Part shown: one piece after another, positions 1 to 7,649 of the stretch | How the letters are laid out: every line of letters begins with the position of its first letter | Position numbering within the stretch: position 1 is the stretch's first letter | Assembly: GCA_002483085.1 (NCBI GenBank) | Contig: DLHF01000080.1 | Location: forward strand, 62,001-126,000 | DNA from: Ignavibacteria bacterium UBA7675 | GTDB taxonomy: Bacteria > Bacteroidota > Ignavibacteria > Kapaibacteriales > UB7675 | Direction of reading: 5' to 3' | DNA: 64,000 nt | The notes under the pieces: model-generated | Database searches by the model: none | The model's input: the letters and a program-made list of their open reading frames with translations, nothing else | What the model was told of the DNA's origin: nothing | Position numbers and translations under genes: made by a program

Positions 1-1
1 T

Positions 2-673
2 ATTGACTGTATTGTGCTTGATCTCGGGCTGTCGGATATGACGGGCTTTGATTTTATCTATACATTGGAAAATATGCGTGAGCGTGCTATTCCTCCTATT
101 ATTATTTACACAGGCCGGGAGCTTAGCAGAGAAGAAAACGAAGAATTGGAGAAATACGCCGAGACAGTTATTATCAAAGGCGTGAAGTCCGAAGAAAGGC
201 TTTTGGACGAAACTGCTCTTTTCTTGCACAGGACTATTGGCAATATGCCTGCTGCCAAGCAGCAGATAATTACTGACCTGTACGACCGGGAGCTTCTGCT
301 CCACGGGAAAACTGTACTGCTGGTGGACGACGACATGCGCAACGTGTTTGCTTTGTCTAGAGTGCTAAAGGAACGTGGGATGGAAGTTGTGAAGGCAGAG
401 AACGGGGCAAAAGCTCTTGAAATGCTGGAAAGTCAGCCCGGAATTCATCTGGTGCTTATGGATATTATGATGCCAGTGATGGATGGGTATGAAGCAATGC
501 GCCGCATCCGAACGCATGAAATCTTTCGGCATCTGCCGATCATTGCGCTAACGGCAAAGGCGATGAAGGACGACAGGCAGAAGTGCCTTGATGCCGGAGC
601 AAATGATTATATTACAAAACCTGTAGACTTGGAACGATTGCTCTCCTTGTTGCGTGTGTGGCTGAGCAAATAA
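2..673 (+). CDS. C-terminal part of a hybrid sensor kinase (two receiver domains), cut by the window start
   Basis: The frame is open from the first bases, so the N-terminal sensor and kinase part lies outside the window. Two receiver domains are visible. The first is incomplete and begins around its phospho-acceptor strand (VLDLGLSDMTGFD). The second is complete: acidic pocket LLVDDD, acceptor Asp in LVLMDIMMPVMDGYE, Thr/Ser in IIALTAKA, and Lys in YITKPVD. Tandem C-terminal receivers are usual in hybrid kinases that pass phosphate through an internal relay. The gene ends 9 nt before the next receiver-kinase gene on the same strand, so they are probably co-transcribed and may act in one signalling pathway. 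The input signal cannot be judged from this fragment. Confidence 0.85.
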   Translation: MDCIVLDLGLSDMTGFDFIYTLENMRERAIPPIIIYTGRELSREENEELEKYAETVIIKGVKSEERLLDETALFLHRTIGNMPAAKQQIITDLYDRELLLHGKTVLLVDDDMRNVFALSRVLKERGMEVVKAENGAKALEMLESQPGIHLVLMDIMMPVMDGYEAMRRIRTHEIFRHLPIIALTAKAMKDDRQKCLDAGANDYITKPVDLERLLSLLRVWLSK

Positions 674-682
674 CAACGAAAC

Positions 683-1810
683 ATGAGATTCATGGACAAA
701 AAACCAAAAATACTTATTGTTGATGACAGGCCCGAAAACCTCGTGGCTTTGGAAGTGATTCTAGAGGATATGGACGTTGAATTGGTAAGAGCCACCAGCG
801 GCAACGAAGCGCTGAAGCATACGCTCTACCATGATTTCGCTCTTGCTCTGCTCGATATTCAAATGCCCGAAATGGATGGCTACGAATTGGCGAGCATCCT
901 GCGCGCAGAAGAGAAAACGAGCCGCCTGCCGTTTATCTTTATTTCTGCGGTGTACACCGATCATGTCGATGTGTTCAAAGGGTATGAAAAAGGTGCCTTC
1001 AGTTGTATTACCAAGCCTTTCCAACCTGAGATGCTGCTCAATAAGGTGAAGTTCTTTATTGAAAAACACCAGCAGGATATGGTGATGTATCAGCTCAGCA
1101 GGAATCTGAAAAAAAAAAATACCGATCTGGAAGAAATGAACCGCGAATTAGAGTCTTTTACCTACTCTGTTTCCCACGATTTGCGGGCGCCACTGCGGGC
1201 AATCAACGGATATACGGAGATTCTGCGGCGATCTTACGAACCGACTCTCGACGATAGAGGAAAAAGGCTTTTGGACAAGATTAGCCTGAATACAGAGCGC
1301 ATGGGAGTGCTGATAGAAAATCTCTTGGCTTTTTCGCAGCTCGACAGGCGAAATGTGCATAAGGCACAGGTGGATATGAATGCTTTGGTTCGAGAAGTGC
1401 TTGACGAAGTACATGCGAGCATGCCGTATGTGAGGCCACAAGTACGTATAGCAGAGCTGCAATCCGCGATGGGAGACAGAGAGCTTCTGCGCCAAGTGCT
1501 CGTCAATCTGATTGGCAACGCGTTCAAGTATTCGGGTAAGAAAGAAGAGCCGGTAGTCGAGATTGGTCGTGATGTTGTCGGCGGTGAAGCGGTGTTTTAT
1601 GTAAAAGACAATGGGGTAGGATTCGATATGGAGCAGGCCGGAAGAGTGTTCGGAGTATTTCAGCGGCTGCATGAAGCATCGGAATTCGAGGGCACGGGAA
1701 TAGGTCTCGCCATTGTAGAGCGCATTATTTCTCACCACGGTGGGCGTGTCTGGGCGGAAGCAGAGGTGAACAAGGGTGCTTCATTCTATTTTACTGTTCC
1801 TGCCGAATAA
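683..1810 (+). CDS. receiver-histidine kinase protein (REC-HisKA-HATPase_c)
   Basis: A 375-residue cytoplasmic protein with an N-terminal receiver domain (residues about 8-128; acceptor D58 in LLDIQMPEMDGYE; Lys in ITKPFQP), a short coiled coil (136-158), a HisKA domain with H165 in SVSHDLRAPLRAINGY, and an ATPase domain with an N box (NLIGNAFKYS), a G1 box (DNGVGFD) and a G2 box (GTGIGLAI). This order means a phosphorylated receiver probably controls the attached kinase. There is no membrane segment. An in-frame ATG three codons downstream (692) is an equally good start; no clear ribosome binding site decides. It is paralogous to the gene at 2180-3340, from which it differs mainly by a shorter coiled coil. 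No output regulator is in view. Confidence 0.9.
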   Translation: MRFMDKKPKILIVDDRPENLVALEVILEDMDVELVRATSGNEALKHTLYHDFALALLDIQMPEMDGYELASILRAEEKTSRLPFIFISAVYTDHVDVFKGYEKGAFSCITKPFQPEMLLNKVKFFIEKHQQDMVMYQLSRNLKKKNTDLEEMNRELESFTYSVSHDLRAPLRAINGYTEILRRSYEPTLDDRGKRLLDKISLNTERMGVLIENLLAFSQLDRRNVHKAQVDMNALVREVLDEVHASMPYVRPQVRIAELQSAMGDRELLRQVLVNLIGNAFKYSGKKEEPVVEIGRDVVGGEAVFYVKDNGVGFDMEQAGRVFGVFQRLHEASEFEGTGIGLAIVERIISHHGGRVWAEAEVNKGASFYFTVPAE

Positions 1811-2179
1811 ATACCGAATATCTGACTTTTGTAATCCTTCTTTCTGTCATATTTTCGCACTTTCTTTTGAAGAGAACAGCACATGTGGATTGAAATATCC
1901 GCTTCGGTGAGAGAGCTACATTCCACAATTTTATGCCGCTGTTTAAGTTCTGTCAGTACGGTGCCGATAAGCAAATAATGTTGTAAATAAAAGAGCGATG
2001 AGCAGATATCCATACTGCACTGGTATAGAGTGTTGGTAGGCTGCACAACATACACCACTCAACAGCGAACTTTTCTTATAGGGTGGATACACTATATAGC
2101 GCTATTATGCGGATAGCAGATAGTGATATTGATACAGCGAGAGGAATACTGTAGCATATAACGAAAGCAGGACGGAACT
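1811..2179. other. intergenic stretch between two paralogous kinase genes
   Basis: 369 bases with no convincing gene on either strand, no hairpin with a T-run, and no match to the dispersed repeat found elsewhere in the window. A promoter for the second kinase gene is likely here, but I cannot point to its boxes. The sequence just before the downstream ATG (gcaggacggaact) is a weak ribosome binding site. Confidence 0.5.
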
Positions 2180-3340
2180 ATGAACACACGGCCAAAAATT
2201 CTCATAGTCGATGACAGACCAGAGAACCTCGTGGCACTTGAAGTAATTCTTCGCGACATGGATCTGCAATTAGTAAAAGCGACCAGCGGCAACGACGCTC
2301 TGATGCAAACGCTGTACCACGACTTTGCCCTTGCGCTGCTGGACATCCAAATGCCCGAGATGGACGGCTACGAACTGGCGGGCATTTTGCGAACGGAAGA
2401 GAAAACGGCACATCTTCCTTTTATTTTTATCTCCGCTATTTACACCGACCACATCAATGTCTTTAGAGGCTATGAGCGGGGAGCATTCAGCTATATTACC
2501 AAGCCCTTTCAGCCGGAGATACTTATCAATAAAGTAAGGTTTTTCATTGAAAAGTACCAGCAGGAAGTCGCTCTGTACACGCTTAATAAGCACTTGGAAG
2601 AGAAGAATTTGGCTCTGTACGAGCTCAACGAAAAGCTACAGGGAAAAAATTTAGCTCTGGAGATGATGAACAAAGAGCTGGAGTCGTTTACCTATTCGGT
2701 TTCCCACGATTTGCGCGCGCCGCTACGCGCCATTAACGGCTATGCGAACATCCTTACGGAGACCTGCGAACATCTTCTCGACGCCGATGCAGAGAATCTG
2801 CTGCGCCGGATATGCCTGAATGCTACGCAAATGGGGCATATGATAGATAGCCTTCTTAATCTGTCGCGGCTTGGCCGACAGAAGATGACAAAAGGCATGG
2901 TAGATATGAAAACTCTTGTGAATGAGGTCGTAGAAGTGGTGCAGCCGCTTTTTCCGCATAAGAACCCGCGTATTATTATAAAAGAACTGCATCCTGTGTG
3001 GGCCGATACCGAGCTTCTCCGCCAAGTGCTGATGAACCTGGTGTCCAATGCCTTCAAGTATTCGAGTAAGAAGGAATATCCAGTGCTGGAGATAGGCACC
3101 ACTGTAAGCGATACGGAAACGGTCTGCTACATCAAGGACAATGGAGCAGGGTTCGACATGAAGTACATGGATAAAATGTTTGGAGTGTTCCAGCGATTGC
3201 ATTCAACTACAGAATTTGAAGGCACGGGCGTGGGATTAGCAATTGTGCAGCGCATTCTTATGCATCACGGCGGGCGTATATGGGCAGAAGCCGAGGTGGA
3301 TAAAGGGGCGTCGTTTTATTTTTCTCTTCCGGTGTCGTAG
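2180..3340 (+). CDS. receiver-histidine kinase protein, paralogue of the 683-1810 gene
   Basis: 386 residues with the same order as its upstream neighbour: receiver domain (acceptor D55 in LLDIQMPEMDGYE), coiled coil, HisKA (H176 in SVSHDLRAPLRAINGY), and HATPase_c (NLVSNAFKYS, DNGAGFD, GTGVGLAI). The receiver starts and the H-box regions are almost identical between the two proteins, so this is a fairly recent tandem duplication. The signalling helix is 14 residues longer here, exactly two heptads, and contains the near-repeat KNLAL twice. That keeps the coiled-coil phase and therefore probably the coupling between receiver and kinase. The linker and the dimerisation helices have diverged more, which would favour separate homodimers. 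Confidence 0.9.
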   Translation: MNTRPKILIVDDRPENLVALEVILRDMDLQLVKATSGNDALMQTLYHDFALALLDIQMPEMDGYELAGILRTEEKTAHLPFIFISAIYTDHINVFRGYERGAFSYITKPFQPEILINKVRFFIEKYQQEVALYTLNKHLEEKNLALYELNEKLQGKNLALEMMNKELESFTYSVSHDLRAPLRAINGYANILTETCEHLLDADAENLLRRICLNATQMGHMIDSLLNLSRLGRQKMTKGMVDMKTLVNEVVEVVQPLFPHKNPRIIIKELHPVWADTELLRQVLMNLVSNAFKYSSKKEYPVLEIGTTVSDTETVCYIKDNGAGFDMKYMDKMFGVFQRLHSTTEFEGTGVGLAIVQRILMHHGGRIWAEAEVDKGASFYFSLPVS

Positions 3341-3493
3341 GTCCACTACAGCAACTCTTATACTACTATTACTGCCAGCGGCTAGTGTCGTACTCTGAGT
3401 TCCCAAACCGCCTGAAATTCTTCTTGCGTCACTTTCTTTTCTGATTGCACTTGCATAGCAGTTGCCAGTCTGTGGCATAGTAGCGAGAACTTA

Positions 3494-4207
3494 TCAGTTG
3501 TGCTGTTCGTTCCATTCCCCAAATATCTGCGACGGCAGAATATCGGGGTTTTCATGGAGGCGTTGTGCAAAAAGCTGGCCTAACCTATTGGTGCGTACAT
3601 CGCGGCTGTCGTAGTTTTCCTGCTCCACAAATCCACTTTCACTCAGCTCGACAACTATACCAAAAACATCGGGAAGAGCATCGCCGTCGGCTGTAATCGT
3701 AGCATATGCCGATCCAAAGAAGTGCTGAAGCTTATCGGCGTCGCCATAGGCTGGAGTATCGCAGAACACCATGTGCGGCAAGCGCACTGTGCGCTCTATG
3801 TAGAGTGAGTCGCTTTCGGTGGTAAGCGGGAAGCGTATGCCAAAGGAAAAAGGGATGTTCTTGTGGGTAAGCGTACCGAGTGTGCAGATAAAGAGAGCAT
3901 CAGCGTAGTCGCCATTTGTCAGGCGCAGAGCGTGCAGATAGATTTGGTCTACGGTATGGAGTTCGTATTTGAGCAAATCGTCGTTGAAGGCGACACGTCC
4001 GAATAGAGTATGGGGCATACAGTTGCGAATGTATTCGCGCAGAGCATAGCTTTCGCTCATGATTGCAGGTAGAAACAGCGCTGTGATGTCAAAGCTGTCA
4101 TAGCGGTTACTGCACGGAGTGCTGGTCGGTAGGCTGGATGTACTGCTACATGCTGTGCACAGCACCACAGTTATCAAGCCTGTATAAATCCTTTTGAACG
4201 CACCCAT
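3494..4207 (-). CDS. putative lipoprotein of unknown function
   Basis: About 237 residues when begun at the ATG at 4207, which opens a classic lipoprotein signal peptide: basic MGAFKR, a hydrophobic core, and the lipobox LCTAC with the lipidated Cys. A longer frame to 4249 exists, but it would bury the signal peptide behind 14 residues. The chosen start overlaps the end of the upstream PAP2 gene by 34 bases, which fits translational coupling. The mature part has no motif I recognise; it is mixed alpha/beta and contains several Tyr-rich and acidic stretches. It is the last gene of the minus-strand HIT-rsmA-PAP2 run. Membrane location is inferred from the lipobox; the function is unknown. Confidence 0.75.
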   Translation of the reverse strand: MGAFKRIYTGLITVVLCTACSSTSSLPTSTPCSNRYDSFDITALFLPAIMSESYALREYIRNCMPHTLFGRVAFNDDLLKYELHTVDQIYLHALRLTNGDYADALFICTLGTLTHKNIPFSFGIRFPLTTESDSLYIERTVRLPHMVFCDTPAYGDADKLQHFFGSAYATITADGDALPDVFGIVVELSESGFVEQENYDSRDVRTNRLGQLFAQRLHENPDILPSQIFGEWNEQHN

Positions 4208-5148
4208 AGTTGCAACCTTGGAGCAATGTACAGTACCGCAAACGCGCATATCACGCCTGCAATAACGTCGACCACATAGTGGTAACGCAGATAAATTGTA
4301 GAGAAGATCAGGCTACCTCCTACGATGGCAAAGAACCAGCGCAGGCGCGAGCTGTATCGGAAGGCGAGCAAGATATTCATGAGGGTCATCATCGTGTGGC
4401 CGCTCGGCATGCAATCGCGGTTCACTACCGAAGCGGGATCAGGGATGCCAGCGGGCGCCGAACCTCCGGCATTGATAAGCTCTCGGAATGTTTTTGTAAG
4501 AAACAGGCCGGGCAATTCTTGGTTCGTTGCAAGAAAATTATGGAGCGTAAAGCGCGGGCCAATAGCTGGCATAAGAAAATACATTAGGTACGAGATAAGA
4601 AATCCGAAGGTCATAAAATAGACAAATGTTGTAAGCCGTTCGTAGTCGCCCTTCATGGTAAGCTCTACGCCGTGTAATACGGGCAGAAAATAGAACACTG
4701 TATAGGTGAGCTGTAAGTATTCGGTGAGCACAGGATGAGCGAACTGCTGTAGCCACTGTGTGGGGTTTAGCCCGAAAATGGCTTTATCCCAGCCGATCAG
4801 CACGTCGTCGTACAGCACAGGATGCACAACAGGGACGTAGGAATGTACCTGCTGGTACATTAGATAAATAATTGGGATGGCGTAGTATCTCCGGGCTATA
4901 CGGAATATCGTGCCGCCGTGAAGCTTATCGCCAATGCCGAGCGCAATGATAAGCAGAACAATGACGGCATTCAGGAGAATATTGGCCGAGGCTTTGGGTA
5001 CATGGGAGTAAAAGATAACAGCGAGAGCCGTGTACACAACCAGCACGGCCAGTAGAGACAAATCGGCCATACTGAGAATTTCCCGCAGGTTGAAGGCTAT
5101 AAGCGGTTCTCCGGTTGTGCGTTTTCCTTGTTTATTCTGTCGGGCCAT
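4174..5148 (-). CDS. PAP2-superfamily membrane protein (phosphatase or inositol phosphotransferase type)
   Basis: 324 residues with about six membrane segments. The PAP2 signature motifs lie near the C-terminus: CMPSGH (residues about 247-252) and YLRYHYVVDVIAG, which carry the catalytic His and the Asp that supports it. The long hydrophobic N-terminal half and the spacing resemble the AUR1/inositol-phosphotransferase branch more than the short UppP-like phosphatases. Likely substrates are lipid phosphates at the cytoplasmic membrane; the exact substrate is not readable. It lies 32 bases downstream of rsmA and overlaps the following lipoprotein gene. Confidence 0.85.
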   Translation of the reverse strand: MARQNKQGKRTTGEPLIAFNLREILSMADLSLLAVLVVYTALAVIFYSHVPKASANILLNAVIVLLIIALGIGDKLHGGTIFRIARRYYAIPIIYLMYQQVHSYVPVVHPVLYDDVLIGWDKAIFGLNPTQWLQQFAHPVLTEYLQLTYTVFYFLPVLHGVELTMKGDYERLTTFVYFMTFGFLISYLMYFLMPAIGPRFTLHNFLATNQELPGLFLTKTFRELINAGGSAPAGIPDPASVVNRDCMPSGHTMMTLMNILLAFRYSSRLRWFFAIVGGSLIFSTIYLRYHYVVDVIAGVICAFAVLYIAPRLQLWVRSKGFIQA

Positions 5149-5180
5149 CGGCTGCTCTTGTATGATGGTATAATGTCGGG

Positions 5181-6035
5181 TCAGAGGGAGTCGATAAATT
5201 CCAGCATGCGAATGAAGTCATCCGGGGTCAACTCTTCTGCTCGGCTGCGAAAATACGAAATTCCGTGCGATTCTGCCTTTTGCATGATGTCGGCATAAGG
5301 CATTGATGTACGCGATGAGAGGTAGGTTTTTAGCGCATTGCCCAGCACTTTTCGCCGCTGGCTAAATGCGGCATTGATAAGCGGACGCAATTTGCTGTAG
5401 GGAGGTTGCTGTTTGTCTGCCTCGCGAAAGCGAATTTCCACAACCGACGACGTTACTGCGGGGCGTGGAAAAAAGCAGCCGGGAGCCACGTCAAACAGAA
5501 TTTTTGCCTGAGCTGCAAATAATGTGGCTACGGTGAGAATACCGTAGTCTTTTGTTCGCGGTTTGGCCATCAGGCGCTGGGCTACTTCTTTTTGCATCAT
5601 GATGATAGCGCGCTCTACAACTGGGGCTGCGTCGTAGAGCCAGAACAGAATGTCGCTGGTAATATTGTAGGGAATATTTCCTATTATTTTCAGCTTTCGT
5701 CCTGTGCGCTGGAGCTCTGCTTCGGCATAGGAGCGCAAGGGAATGTCGCGTATGTCCCCGTGCTGTAAGCGGAAGTGCGGATAGCGTGCTTGGGGCAGCT
5801 TGTTTCCGAGCCTGTGCACTGCGCGTTGGTCGTATTCAACAGCGAGAAAAACATCGAGCGGATATTCGACAAGAGAAAGAGTAAGCGCTCCTTCGCCCGG
5901 CCCAATCTCAATCAGGCTATCGCCCTGGCTAAGCTCCAATGCCTCGACAATTTTACGGATGATATTTTTATCGACGAGGAAGTTTTGTCCCAGCGATTTC
6001 TTGGGCGCCAGATGGCGCTGATCGGATAAGCCCAT
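5181..6035 (-). CDS. rsmA: 16S rRNA (adenine1518/1519-N6)-dimethyltransferase
   Basis: 284 residues, the normal KsgA length. It dimethylates two adjacent adenines in the 3' hairpin of 16S rRNA using SAM. Visible motifs are the N-terminal KKSLGQNFL, the SAM-binding loop IEIGPGEGALT, the acidic residue ending strand 2 (VEYD), and the catalytic GNIPYNIT, followed by the C-terminal helical domain with FSQRRKVLGNAL. Nothing in the active site looks changed. It is 34 bases downstream of the HIT gene and 32 bases upstream of the PAP2 gene, in one probable transcript. Confidence 0.97.
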   Translation of the reverse strand: MGLSDQRHLAPKKSLGQNFLVDKNIIRKIVEALELSQGDSLIEIGPGEGALTLSLVEYPLDVFLAVEYDQRAVHRLGNKLPQARYPHFRLQHGDIRDIPLRSYAEAELQRTGRKLKIIGNIPYNITSDILFWLYDAAPVVERAIIMMQKEVAQRLMAKPRTKDYGILTVATLFAAQAKILFDVAPGCFFPRPAVTSSVVEIRFREADKQQPPYSKLRPLINAAFSQRRKVLGNALKTYLSSRTSMPYADIMQKAESHGISYFRSRAEELTPDDFIRMLEFIDSL

Positions 6036-6069
6036 AAATTATAATTGTGAACAGACCGAGGTTGAAAAA

Positions 6070-6567
6070 TTATTGCCGTGCAAAAGCGCGTATGAGTTTC
6101 TCGCGTCCGTCTTCCATTGCAGAAGAGATAACTTTTACATCCGCAAGTGTGGCCATAAAGTTCGTATCGCCATTCCAACGGGGAACAAGGTGGAAGTGGA
6201 GATGATCAGGCACGCCCGCACCTGCTGCACGACCGAGATTTGCACCGATATTAATACCGTCGGGCGAGAATACATCGGTGAGCACCTGTGACGATTCCCG
6301 AACGGTCTGCATGATACAGAACAGGATGTCTTCGTCGAGCTCGGTGATATTGCCGATGTGTTGCACTGGTGCCACAAGAATATGCCCGGCGTTATAGGGA
6401 TAGCGATTCATAATCACAAAGCAGGGACCACGCCTTGCTACTACGAGGTTTTGAGCATCTTCGTGCGGGGTACTAGCTGCATCGCACAGAAAACACGTGT
6501 TTTTTTTCGTGTCGTCGCTGAACGAATCAATATACTGCGAGCGCCACGGCGACCAAAGCTGGTTCAT
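6070..6567 (-). CDS. HIT-family nucleotide hydrolase or phosphorylase
   Basis: 165 residues. The histidine triad motif is HLHFHLVPRW near residue 130, and an N-terminal CFLCD pair suggests a bound metal. The start MNQLWSPWRSQYI matches the AP4A-phosphorylase/GalT-like branch of the HIT family, whose members cleave dinucleoside polyphosphates or nucleoside phosphoramidates through a covalent His-nucleotide intermediate. It is the first gene of the minus-strand rsmA run. The 227 bases upstream contain the terminator of the neighbouring barrel gene transcribed toward it, so this gene probably has its own promoter. Confidence 0.92.
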   Translation of the reverse strand: MNQLWSPWRSQYIDSFSDDTKKNTCFLCDAASTPHEDAQNLVVARRGPCFVIMNRYPYNAGHILVAPVQHIGNITELDEDILFCIMQTVRESSQVLTDVFSPDGINIGANLGRAAGAGVPDHLHFHLVPRWNGDTNFMATLADVKVISSAMEDGREKLIRAFARQ

Positions 6568-6744
6568 ACGGCGAGGAATAAGAAGATGGGCAAATACACT
6601 GTCCGGGCTGGGATATCCGAGGAGAATTATCAGATACAGTTACGAGCATAAGAATAAAAAGAGCGTTGCACTTTTTGCTATTTCTCTTGCTCTGCAATCG
6701 CACCCGGCAGTACGGTTTTGAGGCTGATAGTCCGAAATGGCAAT

Positions 6745-6775
6745 AAAAAAAGCGTCCGTTTTTAAAACGGACGCT
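6745..6775 (-). terminator. intrinsic terminator of the 6795-11669 operon
   Basis: A perfect 12-base inverted repeat (agcgtccgtttt / aaaacggacgct, 6751-6762 and 6764-6775) is followed on the minus strand by six T residues (plus-strand A6 at 6745-6750). It lies 20 bases beyond the stop codon of the beta-barrel gene, exactly where an intrinsic terminator for the minus-strand operon belongs. Confidence 0.92.
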
Positions 6776-6794
6776 TCACACGAAAAGAGTTCAA

Positions 6795-7640
6795 TTAGAA
6801 AAGGCCAACAGCATAACGGAAATCGACACCGGCTTGCAGAGCGTTGACGCGCCAGCTTTCATTGGGCGTTACTTTGGTAAGAGCGAAGTCGTACCATACT
6901 GCCGGGACAATGAGTAGTTTCTTAACCGGGATTTCGTACTGAATACCGAGCTTCACACCGAGGCGAATCTGGCTCAGATCCGGAATGTCGCCATCGCGGA
7001 CAATGATTGTGCGGTCGAAGTTTTCGTACTTGAAGCTGGTATTATTGGTATCGCGAATAAACTGAACATCAAGAGGTTGCAGAAGGTTAAACCTCTGGTC
7101 GATGGTGCCCTGGAGGACATAACCGATTGAGGGCCCTGCCGTAACCGCGATGCGCGTATTGCCGATCATGTATTTGTACAGAATGTCGAGGTTGATCATT
7201 GAGAATTTGATCTCCGCAACGTGTTCTGTTGTGGACGTGAGAATGGTATCCTCGGTGTCGTTGATTTTCACACGGGAAGGATACTCATCACCACCTTGGT
7301 AAAACTGAGCGGGGCGTACATCATAAGCAAGGCGAGCAATAATAGATGATTTCGCATCTTTTGGGCCGCCGATCAAGTACTCGGCGCTCAAACCTATGTA
7401 GTAGCCCGTTGCATCGCCTGTGCCAAACGTAGGACAATCCACTTGGTTGACAAAAGATTGAAAGCCGCCTGTGTGGTAGTTCTGATTGAAGCCGCCGATT
7501 GGACCGATAAGAATACGGGGAGGCTCGGCAGCAGGAGCCAAGGGGTCAGACAGGTCAATGTCGCCTGACTGACAAAAGGCCGATACTGTTAGTACAGAAA
7601 AACACGCACACAGCGCGAAAAACAGTCGAGCTAAATTCAT
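6795..7640 (-). CDS. outer-membrane beta-barrel protein
   Basis: 281 residues with a signal peptide (MNLARLFFALCACFSV...AFCQ) and alternating aromatic strands, e.g. GYYIGLSAEYLIGG and RLAYDVRP. It ends in Phe (DFRYAVGLF), the usual last residue of a barrel recognised by the Bam machinery. It starts 9 bases after the stop of the large T9SS-exported protein, so the two are co-transcribed. Small barrels often accompany T9SS cargo as anchors or partners (the PorP/SprF relation is known), but I cannot assign this one to PorP/SprF by sequence. Transport or structural roles remain possible. Confidence 0.75.
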   Translation of the reverse strand: MNLARLFFALCACFSVLTVSAFCQSGDIDLSDPLAPAAEPPRILIGPIGGFNQNYHTGGFQSFVNQVDCPTFGTGDATGYYIGLSAEYLIGGPKDAKSSIIARLAYDVRPAQFYQGGDEYPSRVKINDTEDTILTSTTEHVAEIKFSMINLDILYKYMIGNTRIAVTAGPSIGYVLQGTIDQRFNLLQPLDVQFIRDTNNTSFKYENFDRTIIVRDGDIPDLSQIRLGVKLGIQYEIPVKKLLIVPAVWYDFALTKVTPNESWRVNALQAGVDFRYAVGLF

Positions 7641-7649
7641 TGTTAAATC

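Noticed and set aside
1786..2058. A 90-codon minus-strand frame between the two kinase genes
   Set aside because: It overlaps the end of the first kinase gene, lacks a ribosome binding site and has no recognisable composition.
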